NCBI RefSeq assembly: GCF_027942295.1
Contig: NZ_CP101416.1
Span: 682,001-746,000 of the forward strand
Length of the DNA stretch: 64,000 bases
Direction: 5' to 3'
DNA from: Pseudanabaena sp. Chao 1811
GTDB lineage: Bacteria > Cyanobacteriota > Cyanobacteriia > Pseudanabaenales > Pseudanabaenaceae
Part shown: positions 17,691 through 28,400 of the stretch, piece after piece
Numbering within the stretch: the first letter of the stretch is position 1
Layout of the letters: every line of letters begins with the position of its first letter
Notes under the pieces: model-generated
Seen by the model: only the letters and a program-made list of their open reading frames with translations
Databases searched by the model: none
Told to the model about the DNA's origin: nothing
Made by a program: the position numbers and the translations under genes

Positions 17691-18687
17691 TAAACTCCAA
17701 GCCCTTAGCCACAGGGGTTAAACCTTTTTCTGCTAACCATTCAGGGTTATACATTCGGCTTTGATATCTGCCACCACCATCACAGAGAATGGTGGCGATC
17801 GTATGTCCCTTACCAAGCTTTCGTGCCAGCTTCACCGCACCAACCACATTAAGCGCTGCCGAACTACCAACAAATAAACCATCATGCTTGAGCAAATATT
17901 GCGACATCTCGATTACTTGCTGATCAGTTCCTTGGAAAGCACCATCTAATCTAGCGCGATTAAAATTAGCCGTCGCTCGATTAATCCCAATTCCTTCAGT
18001 AATTGAATTACCTTCAGCCTTAAATTCACCTGTGGTGATATAGCTATACAAACCTGAACCTGTAGGATCAATCAGATAGGTTGAGATCTGAGGATTTTGT
18101 TCTTTGAGATAAGAGGTCACACCACCAATAGTGCCACCAGTACCAGATGACATCACAATGCCATCAAGTTCACCACCCGCTTGTCTCCAGATTTCAGGGG
18201 CGGTTGTGTGGTAGTGAGCATCAGAGTTAGATAGATTTTCAAATTGATTTGCCCAAAAAGCATTTTCAATTTCTTCAGCACGTCTTCGAGCCACATGATA
18301 GTAATTATCAGGACTAGTAAAAGGTGCAGGTGTAGCTAGTTCCACCTCCGCACCCAAAGTTCTCAGCAAATCAATTTTTTCCTGTGACTGATTGCTAGGC
18401 ATGACTATCACACTACGATATCCACGGGCATTAGCAACCAAGGATAATCCAATACCAGTATTACCTGCTGTCCCTTCAACAATTGTGCCACCTGCCTTGA
18501 GAAGACCTGCCTTCTCCGCTTCTAACACCATAAACAGAGCCGCCCGATCCTTAACGCTTCCACCGGGGTTGAGAAATTCAGCCTTACCTAAAATCGTGCA
18601 ACCCGTTGCTGCCGATAGGGACTCAATTTCAATCAGGGGCGTATTACCCACAGAATTTGCAAAGCCAATCCGAATATCTCTTGTCAT
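17680..18687 (-). CDS. cysK: Cysteine synthase family (PLP-dependent)
   Basis: 335 residues. The PLP lysine lies in LNPGGSVKDRAA, the substrate loop is EGTAGNTGIGL, and SSGTGGTIGG binds PLP phosphate. Fold type II enzymes of this group join O-acetylserine and sulfide to make cysteine. The loop EGTAGNTG (in place of the common EPTSGNTG) and the extended C-terminus resemble the second cyanobacterial CysK paralog, which may have other activities. It overlaps mutT by 11 bp. Confidence 0.88.
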   Translation of the reverse strand: MTRDIRIGFANSVGNTPLIEIESLSAATGCTILGKAEFLNPGGSVKDRAALFMVLEAEKAGLLKAGGTIVEGTAGNTGIGLSLVANARGYRSVIVMPSNQSQEKIDLLRTLGAEVELATPAPFTSPDNYYHVARRRAEEIENAFWANQFENLSNSDAHYHTTAPEIWRQAGGELDGIVMSSGTGGTIGGVTSYLKEQNPQISTYLIDPTGSGLYSYITTGEFKAEGNSITEGIGINRATANFNRARLDGAFQGTDQQVIEMSQYLLKHDGLFVGSSAALNVVGAVKLARKLGKGHTIATILCDGGGRYQSRMYNPEWLAEKGLTPVAKGLEFIDD

Positions 18688-18905
18688 GGAATATTAAAAG
18701 AAATGAACTACAGCAAAGATTTACAACTTGTTGATCAATATCAGTATATTTGGGTCTGTAATTAGTTATATAGATATTCGCAAATTTGCATTTTCTCAGT
18801 TTATTTCGACTAACCGTCATTTATTGCCAATAAACGCACGAAACTAACTGAATCCAGAAAAAATGCATTACAGACAAATATCATCTCTAATATCAAAATA
18901 AACAT

Positions 18906-19358
18906 ATGAAATTCTTAGTCGCCATTGATGGCTCTCAAGCTGGCGAACATGCTCTTGACAAAGCCCTAGCTCTCGCCGCACCGCTCAAAGCCGAAATTGT
19001 TTTGTTGACTGTCGTTGAGCCTCTCAGCAGCTATGTCCCTGAAGTGATGTTACCTACAGGCGATTGGGTTGGCTGGCGAGGACTACCTGATGTGGAGCTT
19101 GAGCGCAAAATCTTGAGTGCAGGCCAAGCCTTATTACAAAAGGCTCAGGATACCTGTCAGTCCGCACAACTAGAAAGTCGGACTAGACTAGAAACAGGTC
19201 AGCCCCGTGACGTAATCTGTTACGTGGCAAAAGAGGAAAGCCCAGATTTATTAGTACTTGGATCAAGGGGATTAGGTTCCATTGAACGTTTGATGCTGGG
19301 CAGTGTCAGTGATTATGTGGTGCATCATTGTGGCTCTCCTGTTTTGATTGTGCGCTAA
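18906..19358 (+). CDS. Universal stress protein (UspA family)
   Basis: 150 residues forming one Usp domain. The N-terminus MKFLVAIDGSQAGEHALDKAL carries the first ATP-site Asp, and GSRGLGSIERLMLGSVSDYVVHHCGSPVLIV matches the G-x2-G-x9-G-S ATP-binding motif. An inserted loop (LPTGDWVGWRGLPDVELE) near residues 48-65 is typical of some cyanobacterial members. No operon partner is evident beyond the ferredoxin-like gene 86 bp downstream. Confidence 0.9.
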   Translation: MKFLVAIDGSQAGEHALDKALALAAPLKAEIVLLTVVEPLSSYVPEVMLPTGDWVGWRGLPDVELERKILSAGQALLQKAQDTCQSAQLESRTRLETGQPRDVICYVAKEESPDLLVLGSRGLGSIERLMLGSVSDYVVHHCGSPVLIVR

Positions 19359-19377
19359 GGTTTATGTATCTGGCAGG

Positions 19378-19404
19378 TTTTATTTTGCCAACGGCAAAAT
19401 AAAA
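19378..19404 (+). terminator. Hairpin after the Usp gene
   Basis: A perfect 12-bp stem (TTTTATTTTGCC) with the 3-base loop AAC between the Usp and ferredoxin-like genes. Confidence 0.6.
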
Positions 19405-19444
19405 GCTTAAAACATCCCTGAGATAAATTTTTGGTTTTCCAACC

Positions 19445-19738
19445 TTGGATAGTCCCTCACCACGTCAAGTACTTGTATGTCAATACCGCACCTGTACTAA
19501 AGACGGTGCAGGTCAAGTTTTAGCAGCATTGCAACAGCAGAAAATCCCTAATGTGACGATAAAATCCTGTGGATGTTTGGGGTTATGTGGCTCTGGTCCC
19601 ATAGTTATGGTGTTGCCAGACAATGTTTATTACTGGCACATTACCCCTAAAAAAGCTCAAGCAATTATCACCACACATTTACTTGGCAATACACCTATAC
19701 AGTCAATGCTGCATCCTCGACTGCACCCAAAACATTAA
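19445..19738 (+). CDS. Thioredoxin-like [2Fe-2S] ferredoxin
   Basis: 97 residues. Cys residues in VCQYRTCTKDGA and KSCGCLGLCGSGP reproduce the C-x4-C and C-x3-C pattern of the thioredoxin-like 2Fe-2S fold seen in NuoE C-termini and cyanobacterial (2Fe-2S) proteins. YYWHITPKKAQAII follows as in that family. The start is a TTG (19445) and is uncertain by a few codons. Its stop codon lies inside the following 20-bp hairpin stem. Confidence 0.82.
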   Translation: MDSPSPRQVLVCQYRTCTKDGAGQVLAALQQQKIPNVTIKSCGCLGLCGSGPIVMVLPDNVYYWHITPKKAQAIITTHLLGNTPIQSMLHPRLHPKH

Positions 19739-19770
19739 AGGCAGTGCAAAGCACTGCCTTTAATGTTTTG
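19728..19770 (+). terminator. 20-bp hairpin spanning the ferredoxin stop codon
   Basis: CAAAACATTAAAGGCAGTGC (19728-19747) pairs perfectly with 19751-19770 around the 3-base loop AAA. The TAA stop is in the left arm, so the last codons of the gene belong to the hairpin. Confidence 0.8.
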
Positions 19771-19834
19771 AAGAGAAAAGCCCATGTATCTACATAGGCA
19801 AACCTTTTACACGTGACTGATATAAAGCTTGAGC

Positions 19835-20764
19835 CTAACAAGCACCAAATCCAGATAGTACTTTAGGTACAGTCATCAATAAAATCTTTAAGTCTGACCA
19901 CAAACTCCAACTACGAAGATAGCTAAGATCGCATTCAGTAACCGCATCTAGGTCAAGCATTGTAGAGCGAGCGCTAACTTGCCAAGCACCTGTTACACCT
20001 GGCAGTGATTTTAATCTTCTTTTACCATTGCCATTAATGCGTAAAGCATCGTATAAAGCCCAAGGACGTGGACCAACTAAACTCATTTCACCACGGAGAA
20101 CGTTAAATAGTTGAGGGAGTTCATCAAGGCTGTACTTACGCATCCAGCGCCCTACAGGTGTAATCCGAGGATCGTCTTCACATTTATGCAGACCAGTCTG
20201 ACCAGTCATGACTAGATGATGGAGTTTATCTGCATCTGTGATCATCGTGCGGAATTTAATGATCCGAAATAGTCTACCTTGTTCACCTACACGCCATTGA
20301 TGAAAGAAGATCGAGCCACTTGAAGTACCTGCAATGATGGCTGCCAACACAATCATCACTGGACTAAGAATGATCAAAATTACTAAAGCGGCAAGCCAAT
20401 CGATCGCACGTTTAATACTCCATGCGATCGCCTTATTTTGTTGGGGCAATTCATCTGCATGAGGCAATTTCAGAAATACAGACTTAGTAGAGCGTTGACA
20501 GAGATCAGCTAAATTCTTGAGTCTTGCTTCCCCAATTTCAGGTCTCACATAGACTGTATTTACATCATGCTTACGAACATTCTCTTGGAGTAAGTTAGCT
20601 TTGGCAATTGGGAACTTAAGACCCTTGAAGTTCTTATTAACAATGAAGTTTACGAAAGACTTTGATTCATCAACTTGAAGCTTAAAGTTGGATAGAAACA
20701 TGGATTCTTTCAAACCATTTGTAAATTGAACTACCTGAAGCTTATTTGTAACAAGACCTATCAT
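19835..20764 (-). CDS. Bacterial sugar transferase (polyprenyl-phosphate glycosyl-1-phosphate transferase)
   Basis: 309 residues. Residues about 115-150 give one hydrophobic helix (IDWLAALVILIILSPVMIVLAAIIA) followed by the catalytic core: FHQWRVGEQGRLFRIIKFRTM, the YSLDELPQLFNVLRGEMSLVGPRP signature, and GVTGAWQVSAR. Enzymes of this WbaP/EpsL group load the first sugar phosphate on undecaprenyl phosphate to start exopolysaccharide units. The N-terminal 110 residues are a reduced form of the usual CoA-binding-like region, so it has one rather than five membrane segments. Its neighbours are a Wzc-like kinase and glycosyltransferases. Confidence 0.9.
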   Translation of the reverse strand: MIGLVTNKLQVVQFTNGLKESMFLSNFKLQVDESKSFVNFIVNKNFKGLKFPIAKANLLQENVRKHDVNTVYVRPEIGEARLKNLADLCQRSTKSVFLKLPHADELPQQNKAIAWSIKRAIDWLAALVILIILSPVMIVLAAIIAGTSSGSIFFHQWRVGEQGRLFRIIKFRTMITDADKLHHLVMTGQTGLHKCEDDPRITPVGRWMRKYSLDELPQLFNVLRGEMSLVGPRPWALYDALRINGNGKRRLKSLPGVTGAWQVSARSTMLDLDAVTECDLSYLRSWSLWSDLKILLMTVPKVLSGFGAC

Positions 20765-21453
20765 GTCTTTCCTCTCAATTAACCTTAATGTCTCGTAAAT
20801 ACAGATGTTGGATCGGATTGTCTTGGCAACAGATAAACTGAAAAGCTGAATATTGAGTTTAATTCAGAGAACAACTGTAAGTATTAGCTACAGGGGTTCT
20901 AGATATAAACTGCACTGCCTGATTAGGGAACTCACTATATAGGTCGGAGTAAGGAATATTCCCTAATTAAAGGATTACAGTTTCACTTCCATAACATGAA
21001 CTGAATAGAACTTCTGGAATTTTAGAAATATTATTAGCTTTTCTTGAATATACTTATCCCTTAATTCCCAGAACATAGCAACCACTATAAGTTACTAAAA
21101 GGTCATACTAAAAGTTATATAAAAGTTATATAGCAAGCCTAAATCAATCGTTAGAAGCTCAGGAGCATGACAAGAGAATACAGCTCTTTGCCTTGCCTAC
21201 AAAGGATTTAGGACTACTCTAGCAAAGTTTGATTGAGGCTCTAAGCTATGGCGATCACCACTTCAGTCTTCAGACATAGAACTACTGCACAACTCCACTC
21301 TGGGATCTAAATTGGTTCTAATTTCTCTAGATATATAGCCCTCATCTCTAGCCTATCTTCCGCAGGAGAGAGGAACAAGAAAATAATTGGTGTTGCACCC
21401 TCTCTCCCTCATACGAAAGGGTGAGAGATGGGGGGTACATGTACAATCAGTTA
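20765..21453. other. 689-bp non-coding region in the exopolysaccharide locus
   Basis: No gene is visible. It holds the tandem AAAAGTTATAT repeat (21110-21131) and lies between the sugar transferase and the BY-kinase gene, both on the minus strand. The length suggests a regulated promoter for the transferase. Confidence 0.5.
21110..21131. promoter_or_regulatory. Tandem 11-bp repeat AAAAGTTATAT x2
   Basis: Two exact adjacent copies (21110-21120 and 21121-21131). Similar phased AGTTATA motifs occur at 25401-25420 and 31696-31725. Spacing of one helical turn suggests a response-regulator binding site. Confidence 0.45.
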
Positions 21454-23658
21454 TCAATTAGAATCACGATCTTCTTCTTCCTCTTCCTCATCGCTCGCCA
21501 CAGATTTATAACTATGGGGTAGTTCCTTTACAGCATTAGCAATCACACCAATGAGATTTAGTTTCTGGAGAATAGAAATAGCTTGAGAAAACTCACCACG
21601 AGTAATGCGATCAATCCTCGCAACTGCTACTACGCCACCACTACAAGACGCAATCTGAATTGTATCCACTGTTCCCAAAATTGGAGGTGAGTCAATAATT
21701 ACAAGATCATATTCCTGCTCAAAGCTCGAAATTAATTTTTGCATCCATTCTGAACTAAGCAAAGTGACCGAATCACTAGGAATTGGACCAGACGTAAGTA
21801 TATCAATAGTAGTATTCGATGATTGAATGACATCTCGGCTGTCAATACTACCTTTACTCGCAAGTAATGTCGATAGACCTCTTTCATTAGGCAAGTTGAG
21901 CTTTTTATGCAGGGTTGGGGCTCGCAAGTCTGCATCAATTAATAGCACCCGTTTATGTAATCGTGCCGCACTAGTAGCGAGTCCAAGAGCAATAGTGGAT
22001 TTACCTTCGTTAGGCAATGCCGAGGTAATCACAAGCGATCGCACAGTTACTTCTTGGGAATAAGTATTTAGCTGAATATTTTTATAAATTAAATCGAGAG
22101 ACTCTCGGAAAGGGATCCACTGCACAATCTCAATTGTCAGTGGTGAAACCGATTGTCCCTTGAGAAATTGGGGCAGAAAATTAGCATTTGATTCATCAGC
22201 TTGCAAATACTGAGGAGTCATCCCTAATAAAAACAAAGAAGATATTTGCTGCTCTAGTTCATCATAGGTGTGCATCGTATCATCCTGCATATCTCTGACA
22301 AATGCGGCAATCCCACCAAGAAACAAGCCAGCAACAACACCTAGTAATAAGTTTCTGCGTAATGCTTCCGTTGCGTCTGTAAAACCAAGCCCTGGCTCCT
22401 CAACTACTTGCCAATCAAAACCACCACGAGCAATTTCCAAACTTAGCTCTTGACGGTTTTTCAGTAATGTTTGCAAAGTATCCTGTTGAATTTGCAGTTT
22501 TGGCTTTAAAGATTCGTATTCACCTAACAGTTTGGGTAGTCGATTAATTTCTGTTCGCAGAGCTTGCTCCTGATTGGCTAGAGAAGTCAACCGAGTTTGT
22601 AAGAGAGTTTGTTGAGTCTGTGCTTCAACAATTTGCGATGCTAAATTGATATCAATCCCACTTAGTTGATCGCCATTCCACTTAGAAGACTTAGCTAAGT
22701 TAGCATCCCCTAAAATACTTTTTCTTTCTTCATCAAGACTTACTTTTTGCTGATTAAACCTTAGCTGTAGGGCTTCAACGACAGGATTATCATCTGTAAA
22801 CCTTGCTTTCTCCCGATTAAGGGCAACTTCTGTAGCTTGCATTTCTGATATTAGAGCTTGATAGCGTTGCGACTGGTTTAGTCGAGTTATCAACACAGCA
22901 TCCTGTGACGATAAGTTTAGCTTTTGCTGCAAGGACGCAAGCCTAGCATTTACCTGTTCATATTCAAGTTTGGTATTGCGCTGCTGTTGCTCAATTCCGC
23001 TTAAAGCTGATGTAATTTCTGCAACCCTCTGACTAGCATCAAACAAATTATTTTTGCGGCGAAACTCTTGAATTAGTTCAGTTACATCAGCAATACTTTT
23101 ACGAACTTTAGTAACTTGCTCATCAATACCAGCTAAGCCCTTTTGTAAGCGTTTTTCCTGTTGTTCTCGGTTATAGTCTGTATATACTTTTTGAAAAGCC
23201 CTTAAAACTTGGCGAGTTCTGACGGGATCCTTAGATGTATATTGGACTTCCACAATTTTAGTAGGGGCTTCTTTACCACCTAGCATCCCAATTTTTAATG
23301 ATTGCAGGTCAAACACCGTGATGTCAGGATATTCCGCAGCCAGTAGGTTGGCGGCTTTTTGAAACATCGAAGAGCTTTGTAACAGAGTTAACTGAGTTGC
23401 ATAATCAATTTGCACATTAGAATCAACAAATGATGAAGCCGAAGAATTAGATTTATAAGTTGATTCAACCAACAATCGCATTGAGCTAGTGTACTTAGGC
23501 TTAGCAATAATATTCATGAATACCGCGATTGCTAATCCTAGGCTTAGTCCACCTAAAAGCCAAAAACGCCTGCGCACCAAAACTGCCAAAATCTTCCCAT
23601 AGCCAGGATCTTGCTCAGAGATCACGGGTTTATTTGATTGCACAGTGGATATATTCAT
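21454..23658 (-). CDS. Wzc-like polysaccharide co-polymerase with BY-kinase domain
   Basis: 734 residues. A Wzz domain with a transmembrane helix at about residues 30-50 is followed by a long coiled coil (about 165-430), a second helix (LLLGVVAGLFLGGIAAFV) and a C-terminal tyrosine-kinase ATPase: Walker A SALPNEGKST, Walker A' VLLIDADLRAP and Walker B DLVIIDSPPILG. Such proteins set chain length and drive export of exopolysaccharide. The C-terminus has a single Tyr (HSYKSV) and a run of Asp/Glu (SDEEEEEEDRDSN) where Wzc proteins usually have a tyrosine cluster, so the autophosphorylation switch may differ. It lies 59 bp downstream of a glycosyltransferase on the same strand. Confidence 0.92.
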   Translation of the reverse strand: MNISTVQSNKPVISEQDPGYGKILAVLVRRRFWLLGGLSLGLAIAVFMNIIAKPKYTSSMRLLVESTYKSNSSASSFVDSNVQIDYATQLTLLQSSSMFQKAANLLAAEYPDITVFDLQSLKIGMLGGKEAPTKIVEVQYTSKDPVRTRQVLRAFQKVYTDYNREQQEKRLQKGLAGIDEQVTKVRKSIADVTELIQEFRRKNNLFDASQRVAEITSALSGIEQQQRNTKLEYEQVNARLASLQQKLNLSSQDAVLITRLNQSQRYQALISEMQATEVALNREKARFTDDNPVVEALQLRFNQQKVSLDEERKSILGDANLAKSSKWNGDQLSGIDINLASQIVEAQTQQTLLQTRLTSLANQEQALRTEINRLPKLLGEYESLKPKLQIQQDTLQTLLKNRQELSLEIARGGFDWQVVEEPGLGFTDATEALRRNLLLGVVAGLFLGGIAAFVRDMQDDTMHTYDELEQQISSLFLLGMTPQYLQADESNANFLPQFLKGQSVSPLTIEIVQWIPFRESLDLIYKNIQLNTYSQEVTVRSLVITSALPNEGKSTIALGLATSAARLHKRVLLIDADLRAPTLHKKLNLPNERGLSTLLASKGSIDSRDVIQSSNTTIDILTSGPIPSDSVTLLSSEWMQKLISSFEQEYDLVIIDSPPILGTVDTIQIASCSGGVVAVARIDRITRGEFSQAISILQKLNLIGVIANAVKELPHSYKSVASDEEEEEEDRDSN

Positions 23659-23717
23659 TGTCGTATCCTATGGAAGATGTCTATGGTAAAGCAAATTAAC
23701 TCTAAGTAACCTGTTGA

Positions 23718-24833
23718 TTAAGTTTTGAATATCTCTTGATGAGTACTTTTACTACTACAAATTTCTCCTATTAGCTGATCAACCTTATCAAAAAACACTG
23801 CTTCGGCAAAATTTGCGATCGCATGATCGCGAATTTTGGCATAGTTCCAATCCATATCTTGGGCTGTGATAATAGCCTTAGTCAAGGATTGAGCATTTTG
23901 CTGCTCAAACAAAATACCCGTAAGTCCTGCAACTTGGGTATCTAATACTCCTCCAGCACCATAGGCAATTACAGGAGTACCACTAGCATTTGCCTCAATG
24001 GGGACTAGTCCATAATCTTCTAACGCAGACACTACTACAAACTTTGCCTTTGCCATCAAATTACAGCGTTCAAGATCACTTACTTGACCTAGAAATTTAA
24101 TATTGCTATGGGCTTGAGCCTGTAAATGCTTCATTTTAGGACCTTCCCCTGTAATGATTAGAGGTAGCCCTAGGTCGTTAAACGCTTCAACAATTATATC
24201 AAGGCGCTTATAGCTGATATGTCGTGAGCAAACAAGATAGTAATCATCCTTTTGATCGGAAAAAGTAAAGCGGCAATCAGCGATCGGATAGTTAATGACT
24301 AATGCTTCCTTTTTATAAACATCTCGAATACGTTGTGCAACTGTGGTGGAATTAGCAATGTAGTAGTCAGGAGATTGAGCATAGTCAAAATCCTGTCGTC
24401 GCATGATTTTAAAAATCAGCTCAATTAGCGGTTGAAGAAGGCTGTATACGCCATATTCACGGAGGTAAGTATTTGTATCCCAGAGAAATCGAGTAATGTT
24501 GTGGCAGAAGCAAATATGGATTGCATCTGGTCTTTTTTGGACACCTTTGGCAAAACTAGAACTGCTGCTGATAATTAAGTCATACTCCTTAAGGTTTAAG
24601 GATCTAAAGGCAGCATAGTAAAAGGGGGCAAATAGGCGAAAGTATTTACGGGTTCCAGGGACATTTTGCAAAAATGTGGTGTGGACATGGCGAGCGCCCA
24701 ATTGAACCGTAGTTTCAGGATCATAGATAGATGTATAAACATCAGCAGTTGGGAAATGCTTACATATTTGTTCAAATACCCTTTCAGCGCCACCCCGTTG
24801 CGTAAGATAATCGTGAACTAGAGCAATTTTCAT
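23718..24833 (-). CDS. Group 4 glycosyltransferase
   Basis: 371 residues from the ATG at 24833, preceded by GGAA; a TTG nine bases upstream is less likely. The N-terminus KIALVHDYLTQRGGAERVFEQI and C-terminal EDYGLVPIEANASGTPVIAYGAGG (the EX7E motif region) are GT-B fold, GT4-family landmarks. It transfers a sugar from a nucleotide donor during exopolysaccharide assembly; the sugar cannot be told. Probably co-transcribed with the downstream BY-kinase. Confidence 0.9.
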   Translation of the reverse strand: MKIALVHDYLTQRGGAERVFEQICKHFPTADVYTSIYDPETTVQLGARHVHTTFLQNVPGTRKYFRLFAPFYYAAFRSLNLKEYDLIISSSSSFAKGVQKRPDAIHICFCHNITRFLWDTNTYLREYGVYSLLQPLIELIFKIMRRQDFDYAQSPDYYIANSTTVAQRIRDVYKKEALVINYPIADCRFTFSDQKDDYYLVCSRHISYKRLDIIVEAFNDLGLPLIITGEGPKMKHLQAQAHSNIKFLGQVSDLERCNLMAKAKFVVVSALEDYGLVPIEANASGTPVIAYGAGGVLDTQVAGLTGILFEQQNAQSLTKAIITAQDMDWNYAKIRDHAIANFAEAVFFDKVDQLIGEICSSKSTHQEIFKT

Positions 24834-25440
24834 AATTTCCAACTGAAAAATGGTATCAATATATCGTTATATGCTTCCCATGAAACCTAATCTTTCATAA
24901 AAGCTATATAAATAAATGCTTTTATGAAAAGTCAAATTATGCCCAGAAAAAAGACGTAAAGATTTACTTTTTGTTGCCAAGGTGCTGGTTAATTTGAATT
25001 TTAGGTCTGGAAAGTAGCATCAATATGAGATCTCAGATATAGTCGCACATCTTGCCAATTTTAAAAATCCTACAGAAGCTGTATAACCTAGCGCTATGGC
25101 AATTGCGAGTAATTTAAGAAATCGCCATAAATTATTTTAATCTCTCAAATGAATTAGGATTGCTATATAAATATCTAAGTACCTCGGCATAGCTAAAATC
25201 AAAAAACCTGAGGTTTGCGCCACAGGTCTTTCAGTTTTATATTTAGCCTACTTACCTTAGCAGCCTTAAATTTATAGGTAGATTTTTGGATCTGGAGAAG
25301 ATCATCAAGAATTGCTGTTCCATCAACCAGTGAGGATTACGACACCAAAAGTTACAACAAAATACCACAAAGCGTAAAACATCTTAGAATGACAAAGTAA
25401 GGTTATATAAAAGTTATATTTATATATTTAAGGCGTATAC
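24834..25440. other. 607-bp divergent intergenic region
   Basis: Lies between a minus-strand glycosyltransferase and the plus-strand NB-ARC/WD40 gene. No open frame of note. It holds the phased GTTATAT repeats next to the NB-ARC start. Confidence 0.5.
25401..25420 (+). promoter_or_regulatory. Phased GTTATAT repeats just upstream of NB-ARC gene 2
   Basis: GGTTATATAAAAGTTATAT-type sequence gives two GTTATAT units about 11 bp apart, ending about 20 bp before the start at 25441. It resembles the sites at 21110 and 31696. Confidence 0.45.
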
Positions 25441-28400
25441 ATGACGGCTGATGAAGCGGTGACATTTATAGAGTTGTCGTTAGAAGAGCGCAGTCTAACT
25501 CGTGTTGAGCAGGCTGTCTTTCTAGGAGTATGGCAAGGGTTATCCTACTCAGAGATCGCAAAACAAACTGGCTATGATGCAGGTTACATCAAGTTAGTCA
25601 GTCATAAATTGTGGCATTTGCTAACGGAAACCTTTGGCGAGAAAGTAACCAAAAGCACGGTACAAAATGTAGTCCGCCGTCAAATGCAGGGCAAAAAAGC
25701 CTTGTTAAGTAACACCATACCTAATTTAAATAATCAAACGGGTAGTCACCAAGATTGGGGTGAGGTAGTTGATGTAACTTTTTTCTATGGTCGTACTCCA
25801 GAGCTAACTACGTTAGAACAGTGGGTTGATCATGATCGCTGTCGGTTAGTGGCGATTTTAGGTATGGGAGGGTTAGGGAAAACGACTTTATCGGTCAAGC
25901 TTGCTCAGCAATTGCAAAGTAAATTTGACTTTGTGGTGTGGCGATCGCTCAATAATGCCAAAACACCAAGTGAAATGTTGGCGACGATTATTCATTTCCT
26001 ATCACAGCAGCGAGAGACCCCTGATACGAGTGATCCCAATGCCTTGATCTCTCGCTTATTAGAATATTTACAACGCTATCGTTGTTTATTGGTATTAGAT
26101 AATTTTGAATCAGTTTTAAAAGATGAAGCCCAAACTGGTGCATATCGTAAGGACTACGAAGGCTATGGGGCTTTGTTAAGAAGGGTTGGCGAAGTTTCCC
26201 ATCGCAGTTGTTTGGTGATTACCAGCCGTGAAATGCCTGAAGAAGTCGCCACCCTAGAAGGGGATATCTTACCCGTAAGAGCTTTACAACTGCATGGTCT
26301 GGATGAACCATCGGCTGAGCGTGTCCTTGAGGCTAAGGGCATCAGGGCTATGTCGAGTGATCTACATCGACTAGTGCAATGGTATCGGGGCAATCCCTTG
26401 GCTCTAAAAATTGCAGCAACTTCCATAAAAGATCTCTATTCAGGTAGTATCCATCGTTTTTTAGAACAGAAATCGATTATTTTTAGCGGCATTAGTAATC
26501 TGATTGAGCAGCAATATCAGCGGCTAACAGCCCATGAAAAGCAAATTATGCTGTGGTTGGCGATTAACCGTGAGCCAGTGCAGCCCAATGAATTGCGTTC
26601 CGATATTGTGCCGACAATCGAACAGAATTATCTAATGATGTCTTTGCGATCACTCAAGCGGCGATCGCTAGTTGAGCATACAGCAGCAGGATTTACGCAA
26701 CAGCCTGTGGTGATGGAGTTTGTGACAAACCTGTTAATTGAGCAAATTTATCAAGAAATTACCCAAGAACATCCCCTCGGAATTTTGCCCAGTATCCAGT
26801 CGAAACTCAATCGCCAACTTTTCTATTTGCGTCACTATGCCTTGATTAAAGCCACATCTAAAGACTATGTGCGCCAAAGTCAAATTCGCTTAATTTTAGA
26901 ACCATTGGTTACCAAGCTGTTAGGGCGTTTGGGCAGTAAGCAAATGGTAGCAAAGGAGCTATTACAGACTCTTTCTGAGCTAAGACGACGCGAACTTCGT
27001 CCTGAAGGTGAAATGAAGTCCACCTTTGGTTATGGTGGTGGCAATATTATTAATCTGTTATGTCATCTTGGCATTGACCTGACAGGTATAGATTTTTCCT
27101 ATCTTGCCATTCGCCAAGCCTATTTATCGGAAGTCAAATTACACCGTGTTAACTTTTCCAAAACAGCTTTACTTAAATCCGTTTTTGCTGAAGTAATTGG
27201 TGGTGTTCTGTCCGTTGCCTTTAGTGCTGATGGCAAATTATTAGCGATCGGCGATACCAAAGGCGATATTCATCTTTGGCGGGTGAGCGATGGAAAACCC
27301 TTACTCACCTATAAAGGGCATAAGGGATGGGTCGTTTCCGTATCATTTAATCCTGCGGGGACAGTCTTAGCTAGCAGTAGCATCGATCAGTCGATCAAGT
27401 TATGGGATGTATCGACAGGAGATTGTTTAAATACGCTCCAAGGATATATTGGTGCAGTTATGTCTGCGGCTTTTAGTCCCGATGGCACAATTTTAGCCAG
27501 TGGCCATGCCGATCGCACGGTACGATTGTGGCGTTCAGGACAATGCTTTCAGGTTTTACAGGGGCATGAAGACATTGTCGAAGCTGTCGCCTTTAGTCCC
27601 AAGGGACATCTACTGGCTAGCGGTAGTGATGATGGAACAGTCCGCCTATGGAATGTTGATACAGGTGAATGTATCCAGCTATTGGAAGGGCATCAAGATA
27701 TCATCTGGTCGCTTGCCTTTAGTCACAATGGCAATGTGCTAGCCAGTGGGAGTGAAGATAAAACCACAAAGTTGTGGAACGTGGAAACAGGTAGCTGTGT
27801 TAAAACCTTTACAGGGCATACTCATACTGTTTTTGCGGTCAGCTTTAGCCATGATGGTTCTACTCTGGCAACAGGCAGTGGCGATCGCACAATTCGCCTA
27901 TGGGATCTCAAGACTGCTCAATGCTTTAAGACCTTAACAGGACATAACCATTGGGTACGCTCCGTTGCTTTCCATCCCGAACGCCTGATTTTAGCCAGCA
28001 GCAGTGGTGATGAGATGGTAAAACTTTGGGAGATTGATACAGGTTTTTGCATTCGTACTTTCCAAGGACATACTGGGCGATCTTGGTCAGATCTCAGTGA
28101 TAGCCAAACTTCAAGTGGTAATAATTCAAATGAACACTTGCTGAACCTATGGGAAGTTACATCAGGACAGCAATTTCGGATCTTACAGGGTTATACCAAT
28201 GCTGTGCGTTCCGTTGCTTTTAATCTTGAGCAAACCATCCTCGCTAGTGGCGGCGATGACTCAATAATTCGCCTTTGGGATATCCAATCGGGTGAACGGA
28301 TTCGCTCATTACAGGGTCATGCAGGACATGTATGGCAGGTTGCCTTTAGTCCCAGTGGTACTCTGCTTGCGAGTTGCGCTGAAGACTGTTCGATCAAACT

